Origin: a virus
IMG/VR virus record: IMGVR_UViG_3300044695_003856
Location: 1-64,000 of that record
DNA length: 64,000 nt
Direction: 5' to 3' (one strand)
Position 1 is the stretch's first letter. The number at the start of each line of letters is the position of its first letter. The notes under the pieces were generated by a model. It had not been told where the DNA came from. It saw nothing but the letters and a program-made list of their open reading frames with translations, and searched no databases. Made by a program: the position numbers and the translations under genes. Of the stretch, positions 49,286-56,651 are shown one piece after another.

Positions 49286-49463
49286 GGATAATGCATTATC
49301 CCAAAAAAATCTAAAAAAAATTTGGATTATTGGAATGTATTTTGTACCTTTGTTTTAATGATTCGGGAAAAATAGTACTGAATCGGATTTTTAACCCTTA
49401 ATACCTTATATCAAATGAACACCCAAACCCAAACCCCGAACGCTAAAGAGATAATGCATTATC
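49286..49463. promoter_or_regulatory. Duplicated palindrome flanking the early promoter
   Basis: GGATAATGCATTATCC, a perfect 16-base palindrome, at 49286-49301 and GATAATGCATTATC, 14 bases perfect, at 49450-49463 inside the first codons of the gene at 49415. They flank the promoter 49321-49352 and fit autoregulation, perhaps by looping. Confidence 0.65.
49321..49352 (+). promoter_or_regulatory. Complete Bacteroidota promoter for the second early unit
   Basis: TTTG at 49321-49324, a 20-base spacer and TACCTTTG at 49345-49352. This is the best match to the full -33/-7 consensus in the window. The leader to the ATG at 49415 is about 55 bases. Confidence 0.8.
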
Positions 49464-50278
49464 CCTTTAGTACCGAAGCCCTAAGGCTAAAGTTTAACAA
49501 GGTCCTCAAAGCCTTAGATGAACTAAAGGATAAAGATAGCCTTAGTAATCTAAAGAACTTTGAAGCCGTTTTAGACAATACGCTGAAGCGTTCTAAATTA
49601 GTGCTTCAAGCTTCAGAAATTGCGGATAAACAATTGAAGAGGGAACAATTAGCCAAAGCCTTAGGCCTAAGCGTCCCTATGATTAAAAAATATGTTTATT
49701 TAGCCGAAGCCGAAGCCAAAGCCGAAGCCGAAGCCGTAGCAAAATTCAAAGCCTTGAATAAAGAACGATTAGACAAAGGTCTAAAAGTGAACTACGGCAT
49801 AGATGCAATAACCCTACACTTAAAAGGCGAAAAGGTCTATTTAAGTGATGAAGAGTTACAAGCCAAAAGGGACGAAGCCGAAAACGAACGAACCAAGAAA
49901 CAAGCCGAAGCCAAAGCCAAAGCGAAGCCCAAAGCCGAACCAAACCCCGAAGCCGAAGCCGAAGCCAAACCAAACGAAGCGAACTATGTATTCAACCCCG
50001 TTCTTTTCGGCTTTGAGAACGATAGCATGGAGGATATAACACTAAACATTATTCATAGCCCTAAAAATACGGCAAAGCCTTATATCGTTAGTTCTAATGT
50101 ACCTTCGTTTGTACTTAGGGCTATGTTTGACAAAATTTTGAGGCATACCGAAAAATGCGAAGCCGACTTAGAACGTATCAAACAATACGAAGCCGACCCA
50201 ACAGAGGAAGCCGAAATTGAGGACGCAAATTTTGACCTTAGCGGTCATGAACATATCCGCTTCGTCATCGCAAAATGA
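49415..50278 (+). CDS. Putative DNA-binding regulator with EAEAKAKA-rich linker
   Basis: A 287-residue protein. Residues 1-75 are helical, and residues ~75-100 contain a helix-turn-helix-like stretch (KREQLAKALGLSVPMIKKYV). Two Ala/Glu/Lys-rich segments (AEAEAKAEAEAVAK near 99-112 and KKQAEAKAKAKPKAEPNPEA near 160-182) act as flexible or coiled linkers. A C-terminal domain follows (VFNPVLFGFENDSMEDITLN). It is the first gene after the repeat-rich region, and a palindrome lies both before and inside the gene, so it is probably the autoregulated repressor or a partition/origin-binding protein. Family not recognised. Confidence 0.6.
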   Translation: MNTQTQTPNAKEIMHYPFSTEALRLKFNKVLKALDELKDKDSLSNLKNFEAVLDNTLKRSKLVLQASEIADKQLKREQLAKALGLSVPMIKKYVYLAEAEAKAEAEAVAKFKALNKERLDKGLKVNYGIDAITLHLKGEKVYLSDEELQAKRDEAENERTKKQAEAKAKAKPKAEPNPEAEAEAKPNEANYVFNPVLFGFENDSMEDITLNIIHSPKNTAKPYIVSSNVPSFVLRAMFDKILRHTEKCEADLERIKQYEADPTEEAEIEDANFDLSGHEHIRFVIAK

Positions 50279-50280
50279 AA

Positions 50281-50308
50281 AGAGAGGGCTTCAGCCCTCT
50301 TTTTTTTG
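50281..50308 (+). terminator. Intrinsic terminator after the regulator gene
   Basis: AGAGGGCT pairs with AGCCCTCT around TC and is followed by eight T. It makes the regulator a separate transcription unit. Confidence 0.9.
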
Positions 50309-50428
50309 TCTTCACTATCACTATCGTTCACTATCTGTCGTGCGGCATCCCCGCACGGCTTCATTCATTCGGCATCCCCGCACCGGTGCCTTCAAGTTCA
50401 ATGCATTCATATCTAAAATTTTTACACC

Positions 50429-50653
50429 ATGACAAGTCCAATAGCAGAATATTCCAATGGTTTCCCAAACGATTTGGTAAAATACCAAGAACTCTTGTAT
50501 GAGTTCTGGGAGACCGAGCACTTCAAAAATTACAGGATGGGTTTCATCACAAAAAACGAAGCAGAAAGCCTATTCGTCCTAGACTTAGTTGAAGAAAACA
50601 CCCTAATTACAAGACTAACCGAAACACTAAATTCATCATTTCTTAAAATGTAG
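50429..50653 (+). CDS. Small acidic protein of unknown function
   Basis: A 74-residue protein (SNGFPNDLVKYQELLYEFWE, ESLFVLDLVEENTLITRLTE). It starts after a region with a duplicated CGGCATCCCCGCAC sequence (50342, 50371). Helical; no family recognised. First of a long series of small early genes. Confidence 0.6.
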   Translation: MTSPIAEYSNGFPNDLVKYQELLYEFWETEHFKNYRMGFITKNEAESLFVLDLVEENTLITRLTETLNSSFLKM

Positions 50654-50655
50654 CC

Positions 50656-50781
50656 ATGAAATACAACTCCCCTACTCCGCTTCGTGATGACCAGTCTATC
50701 CCTCTTTGGGTCAAAGTCATTGCCTTCTTTTGGTTCGTCTGCTACTTTGGACGCTTTCTCTTCGCTCTAATCTTTTCCTAA
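50656..50781 (+). CDS. Small single-span membrane protein
   Basis: A 41-residue protein: a polar N-terminus (KYNSPTPLRDDQSIPLW) and one hydrophobic segment (residues 18-40, VKVIAFFWFVCYFGRFLFAL). It starts two bases after the previous stop. It parallels the small membrane protein at 905 in the other early cluster. Function unknown. Confidence 0.6.
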   Translation: MKYNSPTPLRDDQSIPLWVKVIAFFWFVCYFGRFLFALIFS

Positions 50782-50803
50782 AACCCTCTAAAAACCCTTA
50801 TGT

Positions 50804-51253
50804 ATGAAGTACGCATCCCATCGCAAGATTACCTCGGTAGCCGAGAAATCTCCCTTTGAGCAGGTCGAAATCACATCCTCGCACATTGCTCAATCCTATG
50901 CTAGGCAATTCTACCATGAAGACTTGACCTTGTATGAATCCTTCTTCATCATCATGATGAATCAGGCAAACAAGACCATCGCCTACGCTAAAATATCGCA
51001 GGGAGGAATCTCCGCAACGGTCGTAGACCCACGAATCATTTGTAAATTAGCAGTGGACTCCCTTTGCTCGGCCGTAATCTTGGTGCACAACCATCCAAGC
51101 GGGAACGTCAAAGAGTCGGAGGTAGACAAGGGTCTAACCAAAAAGCTAATGCACGCCCTAAGCTACCTTGATATTCGAGTACTCGACCACATCATCCTAA
51201 CGGAGCATAACTATAGGTCCTTCGCGGACGAAGGACTCATGCCTACAATCTAA
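50804..51253 (+). CDS. RadC-like JAB-domain protein
   Basis: A 149-residue protein. VILVHNHPSGNVKESEVDKG is the JAMM metal motif of RadC-like proteins (H-x-H-P-S-G, then S-x-x-D), followed by the conserved LSYLDIRVLDHIILTE. Here the family forms a stand-alone JAB domain without the N-terminal helix-hairpin-helix of chromosomal RadC. The family is common on phages and integrated elements and is linked to DNA repair or anti-restriction, but its biochemical role is still unclear. Confidence 0.88.
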   Translation: MKYASHRKITSVAEKSPFEQVEITSSHIAQSYARQFYHEDLTLYESFFIIMMNQANKTIAYAKISQGGISATVVDPRIICKLAVDSLCSAVILVHNHPSGNVKESEVDKGLTKKLMHALSYLDIRVLDHIILTEHNYRSFADEGLMPTI

Positions 51254-51281
51254 CCAAATCCACCCTCTAAACCCTTATATC

Positions 51282-51707
51282 ATGTATCAAATTCAGCACG
51301 AAACCGAAGAAGTCCTTTGCAACCCAAGGGAAGACGACAACCTAGGCTCCATGCTCTGCTACCATCGTATGTACGACCTAGGAGACAAGAACCCCTATCT
51401 GCCTGGGCATTACAAACCAAACCCGAGAGACTTCTCGGGATGGGGACACATGCGACAATACCTTGAGAAAGTACACGACCTAGCGGTCTGCCTACCTATC
51501 TACATGTACGAGCATGGCGCTGTCGCTGTGAGCACCAAACCGTTCTCATGCCGATGGGACAGCGGACAAATAGGCTTCATCTTCGTATCCAAGGAGAAAC
51601 TCCGCAAGGAGTACGGAGTGAAGCGTATAACGGCATCCCTTGTAGCCAAGGCGGTGCGCATTCTCGAAGCAGAAGTCCAAGAATACAACCAATACCTCAA
51701 CCAATAA
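51282..51707 (+). CDS. Conserved phage early protein
   Basis: A 141-residue protein. NPREDDNLGSMLCYHRMYDL, VCLPIYMYEHGAVAVSTKPF and SCRWDSGQIGFIFVSKEKL are blocks shared with a widespread family of small phage and plasmid proteins (the DDNLGxM...H and CxWDSGQVGFI motifs). No proven function is known to me. It stands between the RadC-like and clamp-like genes. Confidence 0.7.
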   Translation: MYQIQHETEEVLCNPREDDNLGSMLCYHRMYDLGDKNPYLPGHYKPNPRDFSGWGHMRQYLEKVHDLAVCLPIYMYEHGAVAVSTKPFSCRWDSGQIGFIFVSKEKLRKEYGVKRITASLVAKAVRILEAEVQEYNQYLNQ

Positions 51708-51740
51708 ACCCTAACCCAAAACCCTTAAACCCAAAAACCT

Positions 51741-52373
51741 ATGTTAGCATACATTAACCACCGCCTCCCATCCCTGCACATGACAGCAAGCAAAGACCCA
51801 TTCAGGGAATCCATGCAATACGTCCAGGTAAAAACGTTTGACACGCCCGGCATATACGGCCCCGCGGGGATTTACGCCACGGCCACGGACGCCCATACTT
51901 TGGTCTTTTGCGATTTAGCGGAGCATCTTTCAGGCATTGAAAACGTGCCCGGCCCGGAGCTATTGATTAAAGCCGACCAATACAAAAAGTTAACCGGGCC
52001 TAAGGTCTGTTTTTTAGACTTCGCCCAACCCGGCCAAATCATTACAAGGGATAAACAGAACCAACAATTAGACGCGGTGCCGTACTTAACAGCCGACCAG
52101 GGCCCTAAATACCCACAATGGGAACGGGTGATTCCAACAATTGAACCCGAGCCCACCGGAGTAATAGGGCTAGATCCTGAAAAGTTAGCCAAGGTATGCG
52201 GCATAATGAATGCCGGACCGCTGATTTTTGAACTACGCGGAGCAAGGGGCGCAATTACTGCCCAATATGTAATCCCGGAGAAACACGGCACCGCGAAGGC
52301 CGTAATTATGCCCGTTATGATATACGACACCTGGAACAAAGACCGGGGGCAGGCAACAGAAAAAGCCCGATAG
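51741..52373 (+). CDS. Sliding-clamp-like protein (DnaN fold), tentative
   Basis: A 210-residue protein. LLIKADQYKKLTGPKV, LTADQGPKYPQWERVIPTIE and GVIGLDPEKLAKVCGIMNAG resemble the second and third domains of the beta clamp, where FPDYxRVIP-like and GxDPxxLxxV motifs occur. At two domains instead of three it would have to form a larger ring, or act as a clamp competitor. Its codon use (many GCC, GGC, CCC) differs from the neighbouring genes, suggesting transfer. Clamp identity is plausible but not certain. Confidence 0.45.
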   Translation: MLAYINHRLPSLHMTASKDPFRESMQYVQVKTFDTPGIYGPAGIYATATDAHTLVFCDLAEHLSGIENVPGPELLIKADQYKKLTGPKVCFLDFAQPGQIITRDKQNQQLDAVPYLTADQGPKYPQWERVIPTIEPEPTGVIGLDPEKLAKVCGIMNAGPLIFELRGARGAITAQYVIPEKHGTAKAVIMPVMIYDTWNKDRGQATEKAR

Positions 52374-52429
52374 GAGGCCAACGGAATAAATATACACAAC
52401 TAATACCTCAACCAATAAACCCTTATATC

Positions 52430-52822
52430 ATGAACGGAGACCTCGCATACCGACTAGATCTTAGGCTAGATGCCCTAAAAACGGAGGCCATTGATGCCAT
52501 CCGAGACATCCTTGAGAAGGCCAATGCCTATAATGTAACCCTCAACCACAGCGTAATCCTCCAATGCCTGAATAAGAATGCCTACTCGGAAACCAAGGAG
52601 GTATACATGACCGGCAAGTGCTTCATCGTGGACTCATTCGGTGAATCCGAATTGGAAGAACTCAAATACATCCCCATCGTACCCCTGCTAAGCATCCTCA
52701 GGCTCATTGAGGAGGGCGAGTACGACATAGAGGAACACATCGAGGACAAAGACCTATCCAATCACATCCAAGCCCAAGAGGACGCCCACTTCGACAATTT
52801 CTGCCAACAAAACAACATCTAA
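52430..52822 (+). CDS. Acidic protein of unknown function
   Basis: A 130-residue acidic helical protein (AYRLDLRLDALKTEAIDAIR, SILRLIEEGEYDIEEHIEDK). It starts after the CCCTTATATC motif shared with other genes in this cluster. No family recognised. Confidence 0.65.
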   Translation: MNGDLAYRLDLRLDALKTEAIDAIRDILEKANAYNVTLNHSVILQCLNKNAYSETKEVYMTGKCFIVDSFGESELEELKYIPIVPLLSILRLIEEGEYDIEEHIEDKDLSNHIQAQEDAHFDNFCQQNNI

Positions 52823-52840
52823 CCCTTTAAACCCTTATGT

Positions 52841-53584
52841 ATGAAACCACGCAAAATCCCACGACGACACAAAGAGAAGGTCGTCTACGTCGACGGACCT
52901 AACCTGTTCGTCATCGCCCTGGCTCCCTCTTCCAATGAGAAGATTACCGAGTCCAACGCATCCATCATCCAAACCAACACCTACTCCCTCGAGCAGTGGG
53001 AGATAGCCAACAGCGGGAGGAAGATAAAGATGCGGGAGTTCTTCGCACTCGACGCATCCAACTGCATGGACTGCCCTTTCTCCGCTAACTCCGGGACGGG
53101 GGAATGCTACACCCACAAGCCACGACAATACTCTGGCTTCCTATCACAACTGCGTAGCATCAAACGGGAACACCTCACTCCCTTCAATGAGGATAAGCGT
53201 ACACGCATTCTCGTGCTCTCTGAGGGACGATATGTCCGCTTTGGTACCTATGGTGAGCCGAGCCTAATGGATTCAACCTTGGTCTCCCAAATAACCCGTG
53301 TGGCGTCCACGTGGACCGGTTACACCCATCAGTGGACCAAAGACTGGGCGAAGCCCTTTGCGTCTTGGTTCATGGCATCGGCGCACACCGAGTCGGAGGT
53401 AGACCTTGCGGACCAGGTTGGGTTCCGATCGTTCTTAGCCAAGGACAAGGACGACCCAGTCGTTGGTGTGCAGTGCCCGGCATCCAAGGAAGCAGGCTAC
53501 AAATCCACTTGTCAGAAATGTGGCTTATGCTCGGGCATCCTGGGCAAAGGCAAGAAATCAGTAAGTATCAACGAACACTATTAA
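52841..53584 (+). CDS. Cys-rich phage protein (DUF7227-like)
   Basis: A 247-residue protein. Two Cys clusters are seen, CMDCPFSANSGTGEC (residues ~67-81) and CPASKEAGYKSTCQKCGLCS (~208-227), with a conserved middle (ILVLSEGRYVRFGTYGEPSL, SWFMASAHTESEVDLADQVG). The architecture matches phage proteins around DUF7227, in which the clusters probably bind zinc or an iron-sulfur centre. Activity is unknown; a link with replication has been suggested only by gene context. Confidence 0.65.
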   Translation: MKPRKIPRRHKEKVVYVDGPNLFVIALAPSSNEKITESNASIIQTNTYSLEQWEIANSGRKIKMREFFALDASNCMDCPFSANSGTGECYTHKPRQYSGFLSQLRSIKREHLTPFNEDKRTRILVLSEGRYVRFGTYGEPSLMDSTLVSQITRVASTWTGYTHQWTKDWAKPFASWFMASAHTESEVDLADQVGFRSFLAKDKDDPVVGVQCPASKEAGYKSTCQKCGLCSGILGKGKKSVSINEHY

Positions 53585-53603
53585 CCCTTAAACCCTTATC
53601 AAA

Positions 53604-53879
53604 ATGAAACGATCAACAAATCCATTTGAAGACAAGTCCGTCATCGATGTCAAAACACTATTGGTTAAGTATGAGTTCGATGAATTACACGAACTATTTG
53701 CCTACATTGTTGAAAGCCGACTAAATGGGCAAAAGAAACAGGCAAGAGAAATCTATTACGAACTCCCATCGCACATGGGAGGGGAGCGATACCAATTCCT
53801 TGACTTCCTAACGGAAATGAATATAGATGCCGAGGAGTTTAGGAAATTCCTAGAAGTACCATCATTCGTATCAAATTAA
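53604..53879 (+). CDS. Small protein of unknown function
   Basis: A 91-residue protein (SVIDVKTLLVKYEFDELHEL, KKQARDEIYY-type QAREIYYELPSHMGGERYQF), largely helical and acidic. It follows the repeated CTTAAACCCTTATCAAA leader. No family recognised. Confidence 0.6.
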   Translation: MKRSTNPFEDKSVIDVKTLLVKYEFDELHELFAYIVESRLNGQKKQAREIYYELPSHMGGERYQFLDFLTEMNIDAEEFRKFLEVPSFVSN

Positions 53880-53902
53880 GTCAACCCTTAAACCCTTATC
53901 AA

Positions 53903-54118
53903 ATGAAGAATCTAAAACTAGACTTGACCTCCGAAGTAATAAAGAAGGACTACGAATGGTCCCTCGATTGGAACGGGAGGGAAATCTCGGGCAATGCTAC
54001 GCTTGAGTCAAGCGATTCGAGCTTGGAGATTAACGCATTCATTGACGAAGACTGCCTTGACGGACTGACACCGGATCAGGTAGACGAAATCGCATCCTAT
54101 GTAGAAGCAAACATCTAA
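53903..54118 (+). CDS. Small acidic beta-rich protein
   Basis: A 71-residue protein. YEWSLDWNGREISGNATLES and SSLEINAFIDEDCLDGLTPD suggest a small beta sheet and a C-terminal helix. It carries the same leader motif as the previous gene. Function unknown. Confidence 0.6.
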   Translation: MKNLKLDLTSEVIKKDYEWSLDWNGREISGNATLESSDSSLEINAFIDEDCLDGLTPDQVDEIASYVEANI

Positions 54119-54129
54119 ACCCCAAGCCT

Positions 54130-54300
54130 ATGAAATCCTTTTATCTTTTTCAACGAGTCATGTACAAGGGTATGGACTGCATTGTAACTAACGCATCCAT
54201 TTCCTGCGGGAAACATTACGAAGTGTCTCCCGTTGGTCGCAATCAATACTTCATCGCGGGGTATTGGGAAATTAAAACCTCTAAAACCAAAAACCTATGA
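54130..54300 (+). CDS. Small protein of unknown function
   Basis: A 56-residue protein (MKSFYLFQRVMYKGMDCIVT, then NQYFIAGYWEIKTSKTKNL) with two cysteines. It fits between its neighbours, with its stop overlapping the next start (ATGA). Function unknown. Confidence 0.55.
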   Translation: MKSFYLFQRVMYKGMDCIVTNASISCGKHYEVSPVGRNQYFIAGYWEIKTSKTKNL

Positions 54301-54581
54301 ACAACACCACCCTCAATTACGGAGATGGCGTCCGTCAAATCTGCCTACATCGGGAAGACTTGGTCTTCCTGGACGGATGTGTACTGCACATCAAGGAACG
54401 CACCTTGTTTGAGAAGGACAAGAACGCCAAACCTAGCCCTTTGTGGGGAGAGCAGTACCACAACCCCATCAAGCTCGATGACCTAGAGATTGACGAACTC
54501 GGAGACCTCAAGCATGAGATCGAAGACAAGTACCCAGACAAATCAGCATCCATCCTAAACCAAATCAACATTAAATTCTAA
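54297..54581 (+). CDS. Small protein of unknown function
   Basis: A 94-residue protein (RQICLHREDLVFLDGCVLHI, LDDLEIDELGDLKHEIEDKY). The start overlaps the preceding stop by four bases. Acidic at the C-terminal half. No family recognised. Confidence 0.6.
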   Translation: MNNTTLNYGDGVRQICLHREDLVFLDGCVLHIKERTLFEKDKNAKPSPLWGEQYHNPIKLDDLEIDELGDLKHEIEDKYPDKSASILNQINIKF

Positions 54582-54593
54582 CCCCTATCAATT

Positions 54594-54989
54594 ATGAAAA
54601 TCATTCTAACACTCCAAGAATCGGAAGAAATCTTCCACACAGCGCTATGCAATGCAGAAAGCACCGGCCACATGGCCGGCTATGGATTGCAATTGCGTTG
54701 GCATGAGAAGTCATACAAAGAAGCTAGGGAACGCCTCAAAGAAAGAGGCGAGGAGATATGTCAAGAAGACATCCTCCTCGAGATACTGCGTGGCGGTGGT
54801 CATCTCACCTACTTCGACATAGAGGGAGGGGGAGGGGAGCCATGGCCTATCAACCTGCAAGACGTCCACGACAAGGTCTGCAATGCGCCTACCAGAAACA
54901 TCTTGAACTTCATTGAACAGGAAGACGATGCCGAAGATGCAGACGTCATCCTTCAGACGGTGTTCATGGGCGAAGTCATGTTCGGTTAA
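54594..54989 (+). CDS. Small acidic protein of unknown function
   Basis: A 131-residue protein: ILTLQESEEIFHTALCNAES, YKEARERLKERGEEICQED and a Gly-rich YFDIEGGGGEPWPINLQDVH. The Trp-Pro containing middle is unusual in this cluster. It resembles small phage proteins without assigned function. Confidence 0.6.
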   Translation: MKIILTLQESEEIFHTALCNAESTGHMAGYGLQLRWHEKSYKEARERLKERGEEICQEDILLEILRGGGHLTYFDIEGGGGEPWPINLQDVHDKVCNAPTRNILNFIEQEDDAEDADVILQTVFMGEVMFG

Positions 54990-55007
54990 CAACTAAATCT
55001 ACACTAT

Positions 55008-55418
55008 ATGAAGTACAGACTCATTCACGTATCCAAGCAACAGCATGGTCCCAATACGGACTACCTCGTCATAACCGAGGACGGACAAGTAGTGCATCGC
55101 AGGCCCGACGAAGCAGGCGAAGGAAGGCATGCCGTCGTTGATTACTTCGGTACAAGAGTAACAGACCAAGGAGTGGACCGGGCAGACCCATGGCCTATGC
55201 TTGATGACGGACAGCAATGGTGTCAAGACTACGAGAAAGACCATGAAGTAGAGGCAGACATGCAAGAGTATGACATCTTGCTCGACATCTTCTCGTTCCT
55301 TCAACCGACGATCCCCTTCGGAGGGTGGATCAGGGATGACTCTATCTTCCCTGACGTATTCTCCAGGTCAAGATTCCCTACGCTATTACTAAACAACAAC
55401 CAAACCCCCAATGTATGA
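55008..55418 (+). CDS. Protein of unknown function
   Basis: A 136-residue protein. The N-terminal part (YRLIHVSKQQHGPNTDYLVI, EDGQVVHRRPDEAG) looks beta-rich and the C-terminal part acidic, then hydrophobic (LLDIFSFLQPTIPFGGWI). The stop overlaps the next start (ATGA). No family recognised. Confidence 0.6.
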   Translation: MKYRLIHVSKQQHGPNTDYLVITEDGQVVHRRPDEAGEGRHAVVDYFGTRVTDQGVDRADPWPMLDDGQQWCQDYEKDHEVEADMQEYDILLDIFSFLQPTIPFGGWIRDDSIFPDVFSRSRFPTLLLNNNQTPNV

Positions 55419-55672
55419 AGTCACCTACCAGAATCCACGTCAACCAACACCACATCCGCTCTAACAAGGCGAATGGTACCGACCTACCGGTCATCACCGT
55501 CAAGCAAGGCAGGAAGAACACCTACTGCAACGAGGTAGAGATACTCGGCCCTAGTCGAGTCATCTACTCTGGCTCTGGATGCGACACCAAGGCGCTCCTA
55601 TCCTGCGGTGCTCGAGTCGTTATTGAAACCTTTTCCCCTGTCAACATCACTAAACCCCAAACCAATGAATAA
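55415..55672 (+). CDS. Small basic protein of unknown function
   Basis: An 85-residue protein (RIHVNQHHIRSNKANGTDLP, ITVKQGRKNTYCNEVEILGP, SRVIYSGSGCDTKALLSCGA). It ends in ETFSPVNITKPQTNE, a tail that is coded by the linker region before the next gene. It overlaps neighbours on both sides. Resembles small phage beta proteins; function unknown. Confidence 0.62.
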   Translation: MKSPTRIHVNQHHIRSNKANGTDLPVITVKQGRKNTYCNEVEILGPSRVIYSGSGCDTKALLSCGARVVIETFSPVNITKPQTNE

Positions 55673-55982
55673 ATCAATCATCCGAAGCAAGATCCTCCAC
55701 CTGCAACTTACCGACCCACTAGGTGGCGACTACACGCTACTCACTGACTTTATTGATGGCTCCATCAAGTACATGCTCTACGATGGGCATTCCTCCTATG
55801 GGACCAAGTTTCCACTATCGCAGTTAGGCATGCCCAAGGGCGTCTATCTGCCCGTAGAAACCAAGTATGAAGACGAGACCATGGAAGAGTTCCGTGACCG
55901 AGTCATTGACTGCGTTCGTGAGCACTCACGCATGGTCATTGTAAGAATTGTAGAAAACCAAGTTAAATTTTATCAGCCATGA
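55665..55982 (+). CDS. Small protein of unknown function
   Basis: A 105-residue protein starting MNKSIIRSKILHLQLTDPLG, with SIKYMLYDGHSSYGTKFPLS in the middle. The ATG at 55665 is chosen over one at 55608 because it follows the AAACCCCAAACC-type leader and overlaps the previous stop. No family recognised. Confidence 0.6.
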   Translation: MNKSIIRSKILHLQLTDPLGGDYTLLTDFIDGSIKYMLYDGHSSYGTKFPLSQLGMPKGVYLPVETKYEDETMEEFRDRVIDCVREHSRMVIVRIVENQVKFYQP

Positions 55983-56287
55983 GAAGAAGATACGAAGAAG
56001 ATGAAGTGCCCGAATCAGTAGGGTATACGGTTGACTGCTACAAGAAGAACCCAGACACGGGTGCCTTGGAGTTAGCGAAGAGCCGTGACTACAGCGACTA
56101 CAACGATGCCTGGGCGAACACAATCGGACCGGTGATGGTGCCTAAGCCACCTGTTGGCGCCGAGTACAGCGTTCTAACCAAGCGCGAGTATTGGAATGTA
56201 CCATCGGGGAGTCGTGACGTGCCGGACGACTGCGAAGACAGCGTCGCATTTGTTGAGTACTACATCGATGACCCTGATGCAGAATGA
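55979..56287 (+). CDS. Small acidic protein of unknown function
   Basis: A 102-residue protein (RRRYEEDEVPESVGYTVDCY, PDTGALELAKSRDYSDYNDA) ending in an acidic tail (DDPDAE). Its start overlaps the preceding stop. No family recognised. A promoter follows its stop. Confidence 0.6.
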   Translation: MRRRYEEDEVPESVGYTVDCYKKNPDTGALELAKSRDYSDYNDAWANTIGPVMVPKPPVGAEYSVLTKREYWNVPSGSRDVPDDCEDSVAFVEYYIDDPDAE

Positions 56288-56288
56288 T

Positions 56289-56319
56289 TTTGAAATGTCA
56301 ACTTTATTTTTTAAATTTA
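56289..56319 (+). promoter_or_regulatory. Promoter of the TTTA variant
   Basis: TTTG at 56289-56292, a 19-base spacer, and TAAATTTA at 56312-56319. It matches the Bacteroidota pattern except for A in place of the last G. The transcript would begin near 56325, just before the ATG at 56337. Confidence 0.5.
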
Positions 56320-56336
56320 CGACCTAAACAACAAAC

Positions 56337-56651
56337 ATGAAAGACGGACAAACAATCGGCCAATGGCTGAACTGGGACTTTGAGGCGAATGGGGACTTGG
56401 AAATCCGAGACAAAAATGGTAGGCAACTCTACATACAGTATTCAAATGGATTTTGGGAAAAGCGTGAATTTGATTCTAATCGTTATCGTATCCTTACCTA
56501 CAGGGAGGATTGCAGCGGATTTTGGGAAAAGTGTGAATACGATTCTCAAGGTAACAAAGTATATTGCGAGAACTCAAATGGAAAAATCATAGACAACCGC
56601 ACCCCCGAAGTCATCGAACACAACGGACGCAAATATCAATTAATCCCATGA
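56337..56651 (+). CDS. YD-like repeat protein, paralogue of the gene at 2287
   Basis: A 104-residue protein with the same MKDGQTIGQWLNWDFEANG start, three repeats of the YSNGFWEKREFDSNRYR type and the ending HNGRKYQLIP. It is in an AT-rich cassette with its own promoter, whereas its paralogue sits inside an operon. The high DNA identity of the first 65 bases implies a recent copy or gene conversion. Function unknown. Confidence 0.75.
   Translation: MKDGQTIGQWLNWDFEANGDLEIRDKNGRQLYIQYSNGFWEKREFDSNRYRILTYREDCSGFWEKCEYDSQGNKVYCENSNGKIIDNRTPEVIEHNGRKYQLIP

Larger units (their letters stand above)
48388..49320. other. Non-coding, repeat-rich control/origin region
   Basis: No convincing gene is present in about 930 bases. 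It holds several perfect hairpins: GGCCGAT/ATCGGCC (48599-48615), GTGCCTT/AAGGCAC (48685-48700), CGTCAGCT/AGCTGACG (48767-48785, extendable by TCATCAC/GTGGTGA with a bulge), and CATCCCC/GGGGATG near 48540-48562. A tandem 17-base repeat (48805-48855) and many AT-rich inverted repeats (48953-49205) follow. It lies between divergent late and early units. A replication origin and repressor control are both likely. Confidence 0.55.

Noticed and set aside
50342-50385. Duplicated CGGCATCCCCGCAC as the start of a CRISPR-like array
   Set aside because: Only two copies, 29 bases apart, with no further repeats or cas genes; probably remains of a duplicated hairpin.
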